In this document: positions 1-5,542 of the stretch, piece after piece
Position numbering within the stretch: position 1 is the first letter of the stretch
How the letters are laid out: the number at the start of each line of letters is the position of its first letter
From: Haloarculaceae archaeon
GTDB lineage: Archaea > Halobacteriota > Halobacteria > Halobacteriales > Haloarculaceae
Length of the DNA: 8,369 nt
NCBI GenBank assembly: GCA_018609665.1
Contig: JAHENN010000186.1
Span: forward strand, 1-8,369
Direction of reading: 5' to 3'
The notes under the pieces: generated by a model
Databases searched by the model: none
The model's input: only the letters and a program-made list of their open reading frames with translations
What the model was told of the DNA's origin: nothing
Translations under genes and position numbers: made by a program

Positions 1-532
1 GCATCGGGTACAGCAGCAGCTGGGCGGCGAGGTCCACGTCGGCGTCCCGGGCTCGAAGCGCCGTCGCGGCGGCCAGCCCGCCGCCGGCGCTCGACCCTCC
101 GACGGCGACGGTTCCGTCGCCGCCCAGCGCCCCGGCGTGGTCGCGGGCCCACCTGACGGCGGCCCACGAGTCCTCGACGGCCGCCGGGAACGGGTGCTCC
201 GGCGCGAGCCGGTAGTCGACCGACAGGACGAGACAGCCGACCCGCTCGGCCAGTTCGACGCAGACCCCCTCGACGGAGTTCAGCGTCCCGAGCGTCCAGC
301 CGCCGCCGTGGAGGAAGACGACCGTCGGCAGCGGTCCCTCGGCCGGCCGGTAGCTCCGCACCGGGAGGTCGCCGCCGGGGCCGTCGACGGCGAACTCCCG
401 GACCGCACAGTCGTGGTCGAGGTCGGTCGAGAACAGCTCGTCCTCGAGTTGTCTGGCGCTCTCGACGGACAGCGCGTGCCACGGCGGGACGTCGGGCAGC
501 GCTGACAGGACGGCCTCCAGCTCCGGGTCCAT
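1..532 (-). CDS. Alpha/beta hydrolase (HSL/family IV esterase type), 3' part missing
   Basis: This is the first 177 codons of an alpha/beta-hydrolase; the C-terminal part with the expected catalytic Asp and His lies beyond the left edge. The protein starts MDPELEAVLSALPDV at the ATG at 532. Seen in the sequence: the oxyanion-hole motif HGGGW at residues 75-79, the family signature DYRLAPEHPFPAA at 106-118, and a nucleophile elbow GGSSAGG with Ser148 as likely nucleophile. These are hallmarks of the hormone-sensitive-lipase (family IV) esterases, which hydrolyse short acyl esters and sometimes amides in the cytoplasm. The usual Asp before the catalytic Ser (GDSAG) is Ser here. There is no signal peptide. 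It is divergent from the kynureninase gene with 58 bases between start codons, so a role as arylformamidase is possible but unproven; a general carboxylesterase is the safer name. Confidence 0.85.
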   Translation of the reverse strand, partial: MDPELEAVLSALPDVPPWHALSVESARQLEDELFSTDLDHDCAVREFAVDGPGGDLPVRSYRPAEGPLPTVVFLHGGGWTLGTLNSVEGVCVELAERVGCLVLSVDYRLAPEHPFPAAVEDSWAAVRWARDHAGALGGDGTVAVGGSSAGGGLAAATALRARDADVDLAAQLLLYPM

Positions 533-560
533 GGGCGGCCGCTGGCGGCCCGGGAGGAAG

Positions 561-570
561 CCACTTGTGG
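561..570 (+). promoter_or_regulatory. TATA-like promoter element for kynureninase gene, in the divergent intergenic region
   Basis: CCACTTGTGG is the AT-richest spot in the 58-base divergent intergenic region. Its TTGT core begins at 565, 26 bases before the kynureninase ATG, which is the right distance for a TATA box driving a leaderless transcript. The four-base arms CCAC and GTGG are an inverted repeat, so the element might also serve the divergent hydrolase gene, whose start lies about 34 bases to the left. Placement is inference from spacing and base composition. Confidence 0.45.
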
Positions 571-590
571 CCGCCGGCCGACCGCACGAT

Positions 591-1835
591 ATGGACACGA
601 GCCGCGACCACGCCCGGGCGTGCGACGAGGCCGACCCGCTGTCGGGGTTCGCCGACCGGTTCGACGTCCCGGGGCTGTACATGGACGGCAACTCCCTGGG
701 GCCGATATCGCGGGACGCTGCCGAGACGCTCGAGCGGGTCCGCGAGGAGTGGCGCCGCCTCGCGGTCGAGGGGTGGACCGACGGCGACCCGCCGTGGTTC
801 GGCTACGCCGAGCGGCTGGGCGACCGCGCCGCCGGCCTCGTCGGCGCCGCCCCCGAGGAGGTGGTCGTCGCCAACGCCACGACGGTCAACATCCACGCGC
901 TGGTCGACACCTTCCTCGACGACGGCCGAATCGTCGTCAACGAGCTCGACTTCCCGTCGGACCACTACGCGCTGCGGGCGCAGTTGCGTCGCCGGGGGCT
1001 GGACCCCGACGACCACCTCGTCGTCGTCGAGTCCCGCGACGGCCGCACGGTTCGGGAGGCCGACGTGGTCGACGCGCTGGACGACGACGTCGGGCTGCTG
1101 TTCATGCCGTCGGTGCTGTACCGCTCCGGCCAGCTGTTCGACGTCGAGCGGCTGACCGCGGCCGCCCACGACCACGGTGCCATCGCGGGGTTCGACCTCG
1201 CGCACTCGGTCGGCGTCGTCGACCACGACCTCTCGGCGGCGGGCGTCGACTTCGCCGTCTGGTGTCACTACAAGTACTGCAACGCCGGCCCCGGCGCTCC
1301 CGGCGGGCTGTACGTCAGCGAGCGACACTTCGACCGCCGGCCGGCGCTGCCGGGCTGGTGGGGCCACGACAAGGAGACGCAGTTCGAGATGAACCTCGAG
1401 TTCACGCCCGCGGCCGACGCCGGCGCCTACCAGATCGGCACGCCGCCGCTGCTGTCGCTGGCGCCGCTGGAGGGCGCCCTCGACGTCCTCGAGTCGGCCG
1501 GCATCGGCGCCGTCCGCGAGAAGTCGGTCGCGCTCACGGAGTACCTGATCGACCTCGTCGACGAGCGGCTGCCGGAGTGTTCGGTCGGCACGCCCCGCGC
1601 CCCGGCGCGCCGCGGCGGCCACGTCGCCGTCGAACACCCCGACGCCGAGCGGGTCAGCGCGGCGCTGAAGCGACGGGACGTGGTGGTCGACTACCGCCCG
1701 CCGAACGTCGTCCGCGTCTGCCCGTCGCCGCTCTACACGAGCTTCGAGGACGTCCACCGCGCCGTCGAGCGGTTCCGGGCGGTGCTCGACGAGGGGGCCC
1801 ACGAGGACGTCGCGGTCGACGCCGACGTGACCTGA
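591..1835 (+). CDS. kynU: Kynureninase
   Basis: A 414-residue PLP-dependent fold-type I enzyme that hydrolyses L-kynurenine (or 3-hydroxykynurenine) to anthranilate (or 3-hydroxyanthranilate) plus L-alanine, in cytoplasmic tryptophan catabolism. Seen: N-terminal YMDGNSLGP at 30-38, FDLAHSVGV at 201-209 with the PLP-pyridine-binding Asp202, and the cofactor lysine in WCHYKYCNAGPG, Lys228. Further signatures are PGWWGHD at 254-260 and YQIGTPP at 280-286. These and the length match kynureninases closely. The ATG at 591 is chosen because a TATA-like TTGT lies 26 bases upstream; an in-frame ATG at 531 exists but sits before that element and would add 20 residues unlike the family. No tryptophan dioxygenase or known formamidase gene is visible nearby; the divergent alpha/beta hydrolase is the only candidate partner in view. 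Confidence 0.95.
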   Translation: MDTSRDHARACDEADPLSGFADRFDVPGLYMDGNSLGPISRDAAETLERVREEWRRLAVEGWTDGDPPWFGYAERLGDRAAGLVGAAPEEVVVANATTVNIHALVDTFLDDGRIVVNELDFPSDHYALRAQLRRRGLDPDDHLVVVESRDGRTVREADVVDALDDDVGLLFMPSVLYRSGQLFDVERLTAAAHDHGAIAGFDLAHSVGVVDHDLSAAGVDFAVWCHYKYCNAGPGAPGGLYVSERHFDRRPALPGWWGHDKETQFEMNLEFTPAADAGAYQIGTPPLLSLAPLEGALDVLESAGIGAVREKSVALTEYLIDLVDERLPECSVGTPRAPARRGGHVAVEHPDAERVSAALKRRDVVVDYRPPNVVRVCPSPLYTSFEDVHRAVERFRAVLDEGAHEDVAVDADVT

Positions 1836-1925
1836 GTCGCGAGCCGCCGAGAGCGGGATTCTCGACGCCGGTCCGCCGTGTCCCGCGCTGGCGCCGCGCC
1901 GCCGATTTGCTATCGCGACATACGG

Positions 1926-1931
1926 TTTACC
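1926..1931 (+). promoter_or_regulatory. Possible TATA-like element upstream of DJ-1/PfpI gene
   Basis: The 137-base gap between kynureninase and the DJ-1/PfpI gene is mostly GC-rich, with a locally AT-rich patch at 1905-1931 that ends in TTTACC. The TTTACC lies 47 bases before the ATG, so if it is the TATA box the transcript would have a leader of about 20 bases, unlike the leaderless pattern of the other plus-strand genes. I see no Shine-Dalgarno sequence in that leader. The rest of the gap shows nothing convincing. Confidence 0.3.
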
Positions 1932-1972
1932 GGCGACCCCACGCTCATGCCGACCCCGGTCCGACCACCCGT

Positions 1973-2557
1973 ATGGACGTCGCCATCATCCTGTACGAGG
2001 GGTTCGACGAACTGGACGCCGTCGGGCCGTACGAGGTCGTCCGGACGGCCGCCGACTCCGGCGCCGACGTCGACGCCGCGCTGGTCACCGTCGACGACGA
2101 CGGCCCCGTCGAGGCCAACCACGGCGCCCGCATCGTTCCGGACGGCCGGCTCGCCGACCGCGACCCCGGAGTGGTCGTCGTCCCGGGCGGCGGCTGGAAC
2201 GACCGCTCGTCGTCCGGCGCCTGGACCGAGTGCGAACGCGGCGTGATCCCCGACGCCGTCGCCCGCGCCCACGAGGCGGGGGCGACCGTCGCGTCGGTCT
2301 GCACGGGCGCGATGCTGCTCGTCGAGGCCGGTCTGCTCGACGGGCGGCCGGCGACGACCCACCACACCGCGCTGTCGGACCTCCGGGCGACGGACGCGGC
2401 GGTCCGGGAGGCCCGCGTCGTCGACGACGGCGACGTCCTCACCGCCGGCGGCGTCACCGCGGGCATCGACCTCGCGCTGCACCTCCTCGAGCGGGCCTGC
2501 GGCGCGGCGACCGCCGACGCCGTCGCCGGCGAACTCGAGTACGAGCGAGCGATTTAG
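1973..2557 (+). CDS. DJ-1/PfpI family protein, isonitrile-hydratase-like
   Basis: A 194-residue class I glutamine-amidotransferase-like fold of the DJ-1/PfpI superfamily, probably cytoplasmic. Seen: N-terminal strand then GFDELDAVGPYEVV (10-23), containing Asp15 and Glu21; the PGGGW loop at 71-75; and the nucleophile elbow SVCTGAMLLVEAGLL starting near 108, with Cys110 followed by Thr111; then a THH at 129-131. The Asp/Cys/Thr arrangement is that of isonitrile hydratase (Asp17, Cys101, Thr102 in the Pseudomonas enzyme), which hydrates isonitriles to N-formamides. The same subgroup also supplies the N-terminal domain of GlxA-type AraC regulators, but no DNA-binding domain follows here. The ATG at 1973 is the only sensible start. 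The gene is followed after 25 bases by the exonuclease gene. The fold assignment is firm and the substrate is not. Confidence 0.88.
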   Translation: MDVAIILYEGFDELDAVGPYEVVRTAADSGADVDAALVTVDDDGPVEANHGARIVPDGRLADRDPGVVVVPGGGWNDRSSSGAWTECERGVIPDAVARAHEAGATVASVCTGAMLLVEAGLLDGRPATTHHTALSDLRATDAAVREARVVDDGDVLTAGGVTAGIDLALHLLERACGAATADAVAGELEYERAI

Positions 2558-2558
2558 G
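2552..2558 (+). promoter_or_regulatory. TATA-like element overlapping the upstream stop codon
   Basis: ATTTAGG contains the TAG stop of the DJ-1/PfpI gene (2555-2557) and lies about 30 bases before the GTG of the exonuclease gene, the distance expected for a leaderless promoter. A GGAGG also occurs at 2575-2579, only three bases before the GTG, which is tighter than normal Shine-Dalgarno spacing. The exonuclease could therefore be read from its own promoter or together with the upstream gene. Confidence 0.35.
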
Positions 2559-2582
2559 GGCCCCCGCCGCCCAGGGAGGGCC

Positions 2583-3314
2583 GTGCGACTGGAGAACACC
2601 TACATCGGCGTCGACGGGGTCGGCGAGACCACCGAGCGGCGGCTCTGGGAGGCCGGCGCCCGCACCTGGGAGGAGTTCGACCCCTCGCTGTGCGGGCCGA
2701 CGACCGCCGACCGCATCGAGTCGTTCATCGAGACGGCCCGCCCGCGGCTCGACGCCGGCGACGCGGCGTTCTTCGACCGGCAGTTGCCGTCCGCCGAGCG
2801 GTGGCGGCTCTACGAGAACTTCCGCGAGGAGGCCTGCTTCTTCGACATCGAGACCACGGGTCTGAGCCAGCACCGCGACCGGGTCACCTGCGTCAGCGTC
2901 CACCGCGGCGGCGACACCGAGACGCTCGTCCGCGGCGACGACCTGACCCGGGAGCACCTCCGGGACCTGCTCGACGCGCCGCTGCTCGTGACGTACAACG
3001 GCGCCCGCTTCGACGTCCCCTTTCTCGAGGAGTCGTTCGACCTCTCGGTCGAGGCGCCGCATCTGGACCTGATGTACCCCTGCCGCCGGGCGGGGCTGAC
3101 CGGCGGGCTGAAGCAGATCGAGCCGGCGGTCGGCGTCGAGCGGGACCGGCCGGACCTCTCCGGCGAGGACGCCGTCCGGCTGTGGCGCGAACACGAACGC
3201 GGCGTCGACGGCGCCCTCGAGACGCTGGTGTCGTACAACCGCGAGGACACGGTCAACCTGCGGACGGTCGCCGAGGGGGTCGTCGACCGGCTGGACCGCG
3301 AACTGCTGCCGTAG
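2583..3314 (+). CDS. RNase H-like (YprB family) DEDD exonuclease with N-terminal helix-hairpin-helix-like segment
   Basis: A 243-residue protein with a GTG start. Residues about 5-35 (IGVDGVGETTERRLWEAG core) look like a helix-hairpin-helix element, often used for non-specific nucleic-acid contact. From about residue 85 there is an RNase H-like exonuclease domain (COG3359/YprB, RNase_H_2): FFDIETTGL gives Asp88 and Glu90, YNGARFDVPFL gives Asp144, and SYNREDTVNL gives Tyr218 and Asp222. Together these form a complete DEDDy-type two-metal site, so the enzyme is expected to be an active 3'-5' exonuclease on DNA or RNA. The HLDLMYPCR segment at 160-168 is also typical. The natural substrate in archaea is not known to me. 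It has no membrane segment. The nearest neighbours are 25 bases upstream (DJ-1/PfpI) and 60 bases downstream (lipoyl enzyme), with no clear functional link. Confidence 0.88.
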   Translation: MRLENTYIGVDGVGETTERRLWEAGARTWEEFDPSLCGPTTADRIESFIETARPRLDAGDAAFFDRQLPSAERWRLYENFREEACFFDIETTGLSQHRDRVTCVSVHRGGDTETLVRGDDLTREHLRDLLDAPLLVTYNGARFDVPFLEESFDLSVEAPHLDLMYPCRRAGLTGGLKQIEPAVGVERDRPDLSGEDAVRLWREHERGVDGALETLVSYNREDTVNLRTVAEGVVDRLDRELLP

Positions 3315-3336
3315 GCGTCGCGGTCGCCCAATACGG

Positions 3337-3367
3337 GGCGCAACCGACTTGTCGCCGCCGGCGCAAC
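3337..3367 (+). repeat. Short direct repeat GGCGCAAC flanking a promoter element
   Basis: GGCGCAAC occurs at 3337-3344 and again at 3360-3367, 23 bases apart start to start, in the 60-base gap before the lipoyl enzyme gene. The TATA-like ACTTGTCG sits between the two copies. The placement around the promoter suggests a possible operator, but eight bases in GC-rich DNA can recur by chance. Confidence 0.4.
3347..3354 (+). promoter_or_regulatory. TATA-like promoter element of lipoyl enzyme gene
   Basis: ACTTGTCG with a TTGT core starting at 3349, exactly 26 bases before the ATG at 3375. It is followed by GCCGCCGG, as at the kynureninase promoter. There is no Shine-Dalgarno sequence before the ATG, so a leaderless transcript is likely. 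Confidence 0.45.
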
Positions 3368-3374
3368 GCGGGGT

Positions 3375-4220
3375 ATGGACTGGCGGCTCATCGGCGAGGA
3401 GATGCTCGACGGCGCGACGGCGATGGCGCTCGACGAGGTGGCCGCCGAGACCGTCGCCGCCGGCGGTCCGGCGACCGTCCGGCTCTACCGGTGGTTCCCG
3501 AGCACGCTCTCGCTCGGCTACGGCACCGACCCCGACGCCGTCGACTGGGAGTTCTGCGAGACATGGGACCTCGACGTGACGCGGCGGCCGACCGGCGGCG
3601 GCGCCATCTACCACGGTTCCGCCGAGGACGTCGCCTACTCCATCGTCGCGCCGGCCGACGACTTCCCGGGCGACGTCACCGAGAGCTACCGGCAGCTCCT
3701 CGCCCCGGTGCTGGACGCCTTCGAGGCGTTCGGCGTCGACGTCGACTTCGCGAGCGAACGGCGCGAGGCGCTGTGGTCGCCGGCCTGCTACCTCCGGGAG
3801 CTCGACCCGGCCCACGACCTCGTCGGCCCCGACGGCCGCAAGGTCGCCGGCAACGCACAGTACCGGACCCGCGAGGCCATCGTCCAGCACGGCTCGCTGT
3901 CGTTCGACGTCGACGCGGAGACGCACCTCGGCTGCTTCGCGGCGCCGCCGGTCGACCCCGAGGCGTTCGAGAGGCGGGTCTGCGGCGCCGTCGAGTTCGT
4001 CGACCACGACGACGTCGTCGAGACGGGCGCGGGCGCCCTCGGCGGCTACGACCTCCAGCGCTCCCGGCTCGTCACCGAACTGGAGGACGCCCTCGCCTCG
4101 TGGGCCGGCGCCGAGGCCGGCGAGTGGACCGACGCCGAGGTCGACCGCGCCGCCGAACTCGTCGACGCGAAGTACGGCGCCGACGCCTGGGTCCGCGAGC
4201 GGACCGACCCGTTGGACTGA
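3375..4220 (+). CDS. Lipoate-protein ligase / octanoyltransferase family protein (LplA/LipM)
   Basis: A 281-residue member of the biotin/lipoate protein ligase (BPL_LplA_LipB) family, which attaches lipoate or octanoate to a lysine of lipoyl domains in 2-oxoacid dehydrogenases or GcvH. Seen: LYRWFPSTLSLGYG at 37-50; the nucleotide/lipoate loop RRPTGGGAIYH at 70-80; the lysine region GRKVAGNAQYR at 154-164 with Lys156; and QHGSLSFDVD at 171-180. The C-terminal residues about 255-275 (LVDAKYGADAWV) resemble the tail of both LplA and LipM proteins. Cys138, in SPACYLRE about 18 residues before the GRK lysine, sits where the LipM octanoyltransferase family carries its acyl-accepting cysteine, and the length also fits LipM. 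The enzyme could thus be an octanoyltransferase rather than an ATP-dependent ligase. No lipoyl-domain gene or lipA is in the window. Confidence 0.88.
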   Translation: MDWRLIGEEMLDGATAMALDEVAAETVAAGGPATVRLYRWFPSTLSLGYGTDPDAVDWEFCETWDLDVTRRPTGGGAIYHGSAEDVAYSIVAPADDFPGDVTESYRQLLAPVLDAFEAFGVDVDFASERREALWSPACYLRELDPAHDLVGPDGRKVAGNAQYRTREAIVQHGSLSFDVDAETHLGCFAAPPVDPEAFERRVCGAVEFVDHDDVVETGAGALGGYDLQRSRLVTELEDALASWAGAEAGEWTDAEVDRAAELVDAKYGADAWVRERTDPLD

Positions 4221-4230
4221 CGGCGGCAGG

Positions 4231-4238
4231 AGTTTTGT
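4231..4238 (+). promoter_or_regulatory. TATA-like promoter element of M24 gene
   Basis: AGTTTTGT in a 40-base GC-rich gap. The TTGT core begins at 4235, exactly 26 bases before the ATG at 4261, the same offset as for kynureninase and the lipoyl enzyme. It is followed by CGCCGGCG. No Shine-Dalgarno sequence is present. Confidence 0.5.
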
Positions 4239-4260
4239 CGCCGGCGCCCGGACGGCCGGC

Positions 4261-5460
4261 ATGCCGACCGAACTGCCGTCCTCGGAGTTCGACGCCCGGC
4301 TCGCGGCCGTCCGCGACCGGCTCGCGGCGACCGACGCCGACGCCGGCGTCTGGTTCGGCGCGACCGCCATCGAGTACCTCGCCGGCTTCGCCCACGTCCA
4401 GACCGAGCGGCCGGTCGTGCTCGCGGTCACCTCTGGGACCGTCGCGCTCGTCGTCCCGCGGCTCGAGCGGGAGCGGGCGGCGGCGGTCCCCCACGTCGAC
4501 CGGGTGGAGACGTACTTCGACTACCCCGACGGCCGGCCGGTCGAGACGGCCGCCGGGGTCCTCGCCGACCTCGGCGTCGGGTCGGTCGCCGCCGACGCCG
4601 ACGGCGCCCCCGGCGTCATGGGCTACCAGGGGCCGTCGCTGTCGGCGTTCCTCGACGTCGACACGCAGTCGTGGGTCGACCGGATGCGGTGGGCCAAGTC
4701 CGACGCCGAAATCGCGCTGATCCGGGAGTCGGCGACGTGGGCCAACCTCGGCCACCGCCGGCTCGCCGAGCACACCGAGCCGGGGGCGCACCCGGCGACC
4801 GTGAGCCAGCGGGCGTCGATGGAGGCCTCCCAGGCGATGCTGGACGCCCTCGGCGACCGTTACGTCGAGCGGGTCCGGGGCGACGGCCCCGTGGCCGCCG
4901 GCTACATCAGCGGCGAGGAGACCCGCCTCCCGCACGGCCACACGCCGAACGAGCGGCTCGAGCGGGGCGACGTCGTCGTCACCGGCGCGACCGCGAACGT
5001 CGACGGCTACCGCTCGGAGCTCGAGCGGACGATGTTCGTCGGCGAGCCGACCGACGAGCAGGCCCACCTCTTCGAGGTGATGCTGGAGGCACAGACGCTG
5101 GCGATCGAGGCGCTCGGCCCGGGCGTCGCCCTCGACTACGTCGACGACGCCGTCGACGACTACCTCGCCGAGCAGGGCGTCGCCGACCTCGCACGGCACC
5201 ACGTCGGCCACAACATCGGCCTCGGCGCCCACGAGCCGCCGTACATCGACGCCGGCTGGAGCGACCACTGCGACGGCGACCACACGGACCTCGCGCCCGA
5301 CGACGCGACGATGGAGCCGGGCCACGTCTACACCGTCGAGCCGGGGCTCTACACCGACGACGCCGGCTACCGCCACTCCGACACCGTCGCGGTGACCGAC
5401 GACGGGACCGAGCGGCTCACCCACTACCCGCGGGACCTGGAGTCGAACGTCGTCCGGTGA
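4261..5460 (+). CDS. M24 (creatinase/prolidase fold) family protein with degenerate metal site
   Basis: A 399-residue protein with the two-domain layout of Xaa-Pro peptidases and creatinases: an N-terminal creatinase-like domain (about 8-135; SSEFDARLAAVRDRL then FGATAIEYLAGF) and a C-terminal pita-bread domain (about 150-395). Seen in the catalytic domain: LPHG with His225, GHNIG with His317, VEPGLY with Glu360. The classic five metal ligands (Asp, Asp, His, Glu, Glu) are mostly not kept. The first Asp falls at Thr241/Gly242, the second is Glu253 in RSELERT, and the last Glu is Ser373 in YRHSDTVAVT. The ELERTMF and C-terminal GYR..D...V..DG pattern resembles creatinase and other metal-free M24 hydrolases. 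A safe name is M24 family protein; Xaa-Pro aminopeptidase would over-claim. It is cytoplasmic, with no signal peptide. The start is supported by the TTGT element 26 bases upstream. Confidence 0.87.
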   Translation: MPTELPSSEFDARLAAVRDRLAATDADAGVWFGATAIEYLAGFAHVQTERPVVLAVTSGTVALVVPRLERERAAAVPHVDRVETYFDYPDGRPVETAAGVLADLGVGSVAADADGAPGVMGYQGPSLSAFLDVDTQSWVDRMRWAKSDAEIALIRESATWANLGHRRLAEHTEPGAHPATVSQRASMEASQAMLDALGDRYVERVRGDGPVAAGYISGEETRLPHGHTPNERLERGDVVVTGATANVDGYRSELERTMFVGEPTDEQAHLFEVMLEAQTLAIEALGPGVALDYVDDAVDDYLAEQGVADLARHHVGHNIGLGAHEPPYIDAGWSDHCDGDHTDLAPDDATMEPGHVYTVEPGLYTDDAGYRHSDTVAVTDDGTERLTHYPRDLESNVVR

Positions 5461-5511
5461 GACCCCGGAACGTCCCCGGCCGGCGGGTCCGGTGACGCCG
5501 AACCGGAACGT
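5452..5511 (+). repeat. Split direct repeat GTCCGGTGA...CCGGAACGT, two copies
   Basis: Copy one is at 5452-5473 (GTCCGGTGA, four bases, CCGGAACGT) and overlaps the stop codon of the M24 gene. Copy two is at 5487-5511 (GTCCGGTGA, seven bases, CCGGAACGT) and runs into the TATA-like element of the phosphatase gene. Both nine-base halves are identical between copies and only the spacer differs. This may be a small local duplication or a pair of regulator sites. Confidence 0.6.
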
Positions 5512-5517
5512 ATTTGC
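5511..5517 (+). promoter_or_regulatory. TATA-like promoter element of phosphatase gene
   Basis: TATTTGC is the only AT-rich heptamer in the 82-base gap and begins 32 bases before the ATG at 5543 (centre about 29). It lies inside the possible in-frame extension from GTG 5492, which argues that translation starts at the ATG 5543 instead. Confidence 0.45.
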
Positions 5518-5542
5518 CCGACGGGGGTCTCGCCTCGACTCC

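Noticed and set aside
531..590. ATG at 531 as kynureninase start
   Set aside because: It would add 20 residues lacking family similarity, overlaps the divergent gene's start codon, and places the TATA-like element inside the coding region.
1848..1864. Hairpin CGAGA-7 bases-TCTCG after kynureninase as a terminator
   Set aside because: Only a five-base stem with no following T-run; such stems are common by chance here and archaeal termination relies on T-rich tracts.
620..1972. Plus-strand extension of the DJ-1/PfpI frame far upstream through the kynureninase gene
   Set aside because: The upstream part is an Arg/Pro-rich shadow of kynureninase in another frame; real homology starts at the ATG at 1973.
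4240..4260. GCCGGC inverted repeats before the M24 start as an operator
   Set aside because: GCCGGC-like words are frequent throughout this GC-rich sequence, so two copies in a short gap carry little weight.
2454..4430. Long open frame of over 650 codons on the minus strand
   Set aside because: It is antisense to three well supported genes, rich in Arg and low-complexity stretches, and shows no family motifs. Long antisense open frames are expected in DNA this GC-rich. The same applies to the minus-strand frames at 4072-5544 and 5417-6232.
5492..5542. GTG at 5492 as phosphatase start
   Set aside because: The likely TATA element (5511-5517) and the second direct repeat lie after it; the ATG at 5543 fits the family N-terminus.
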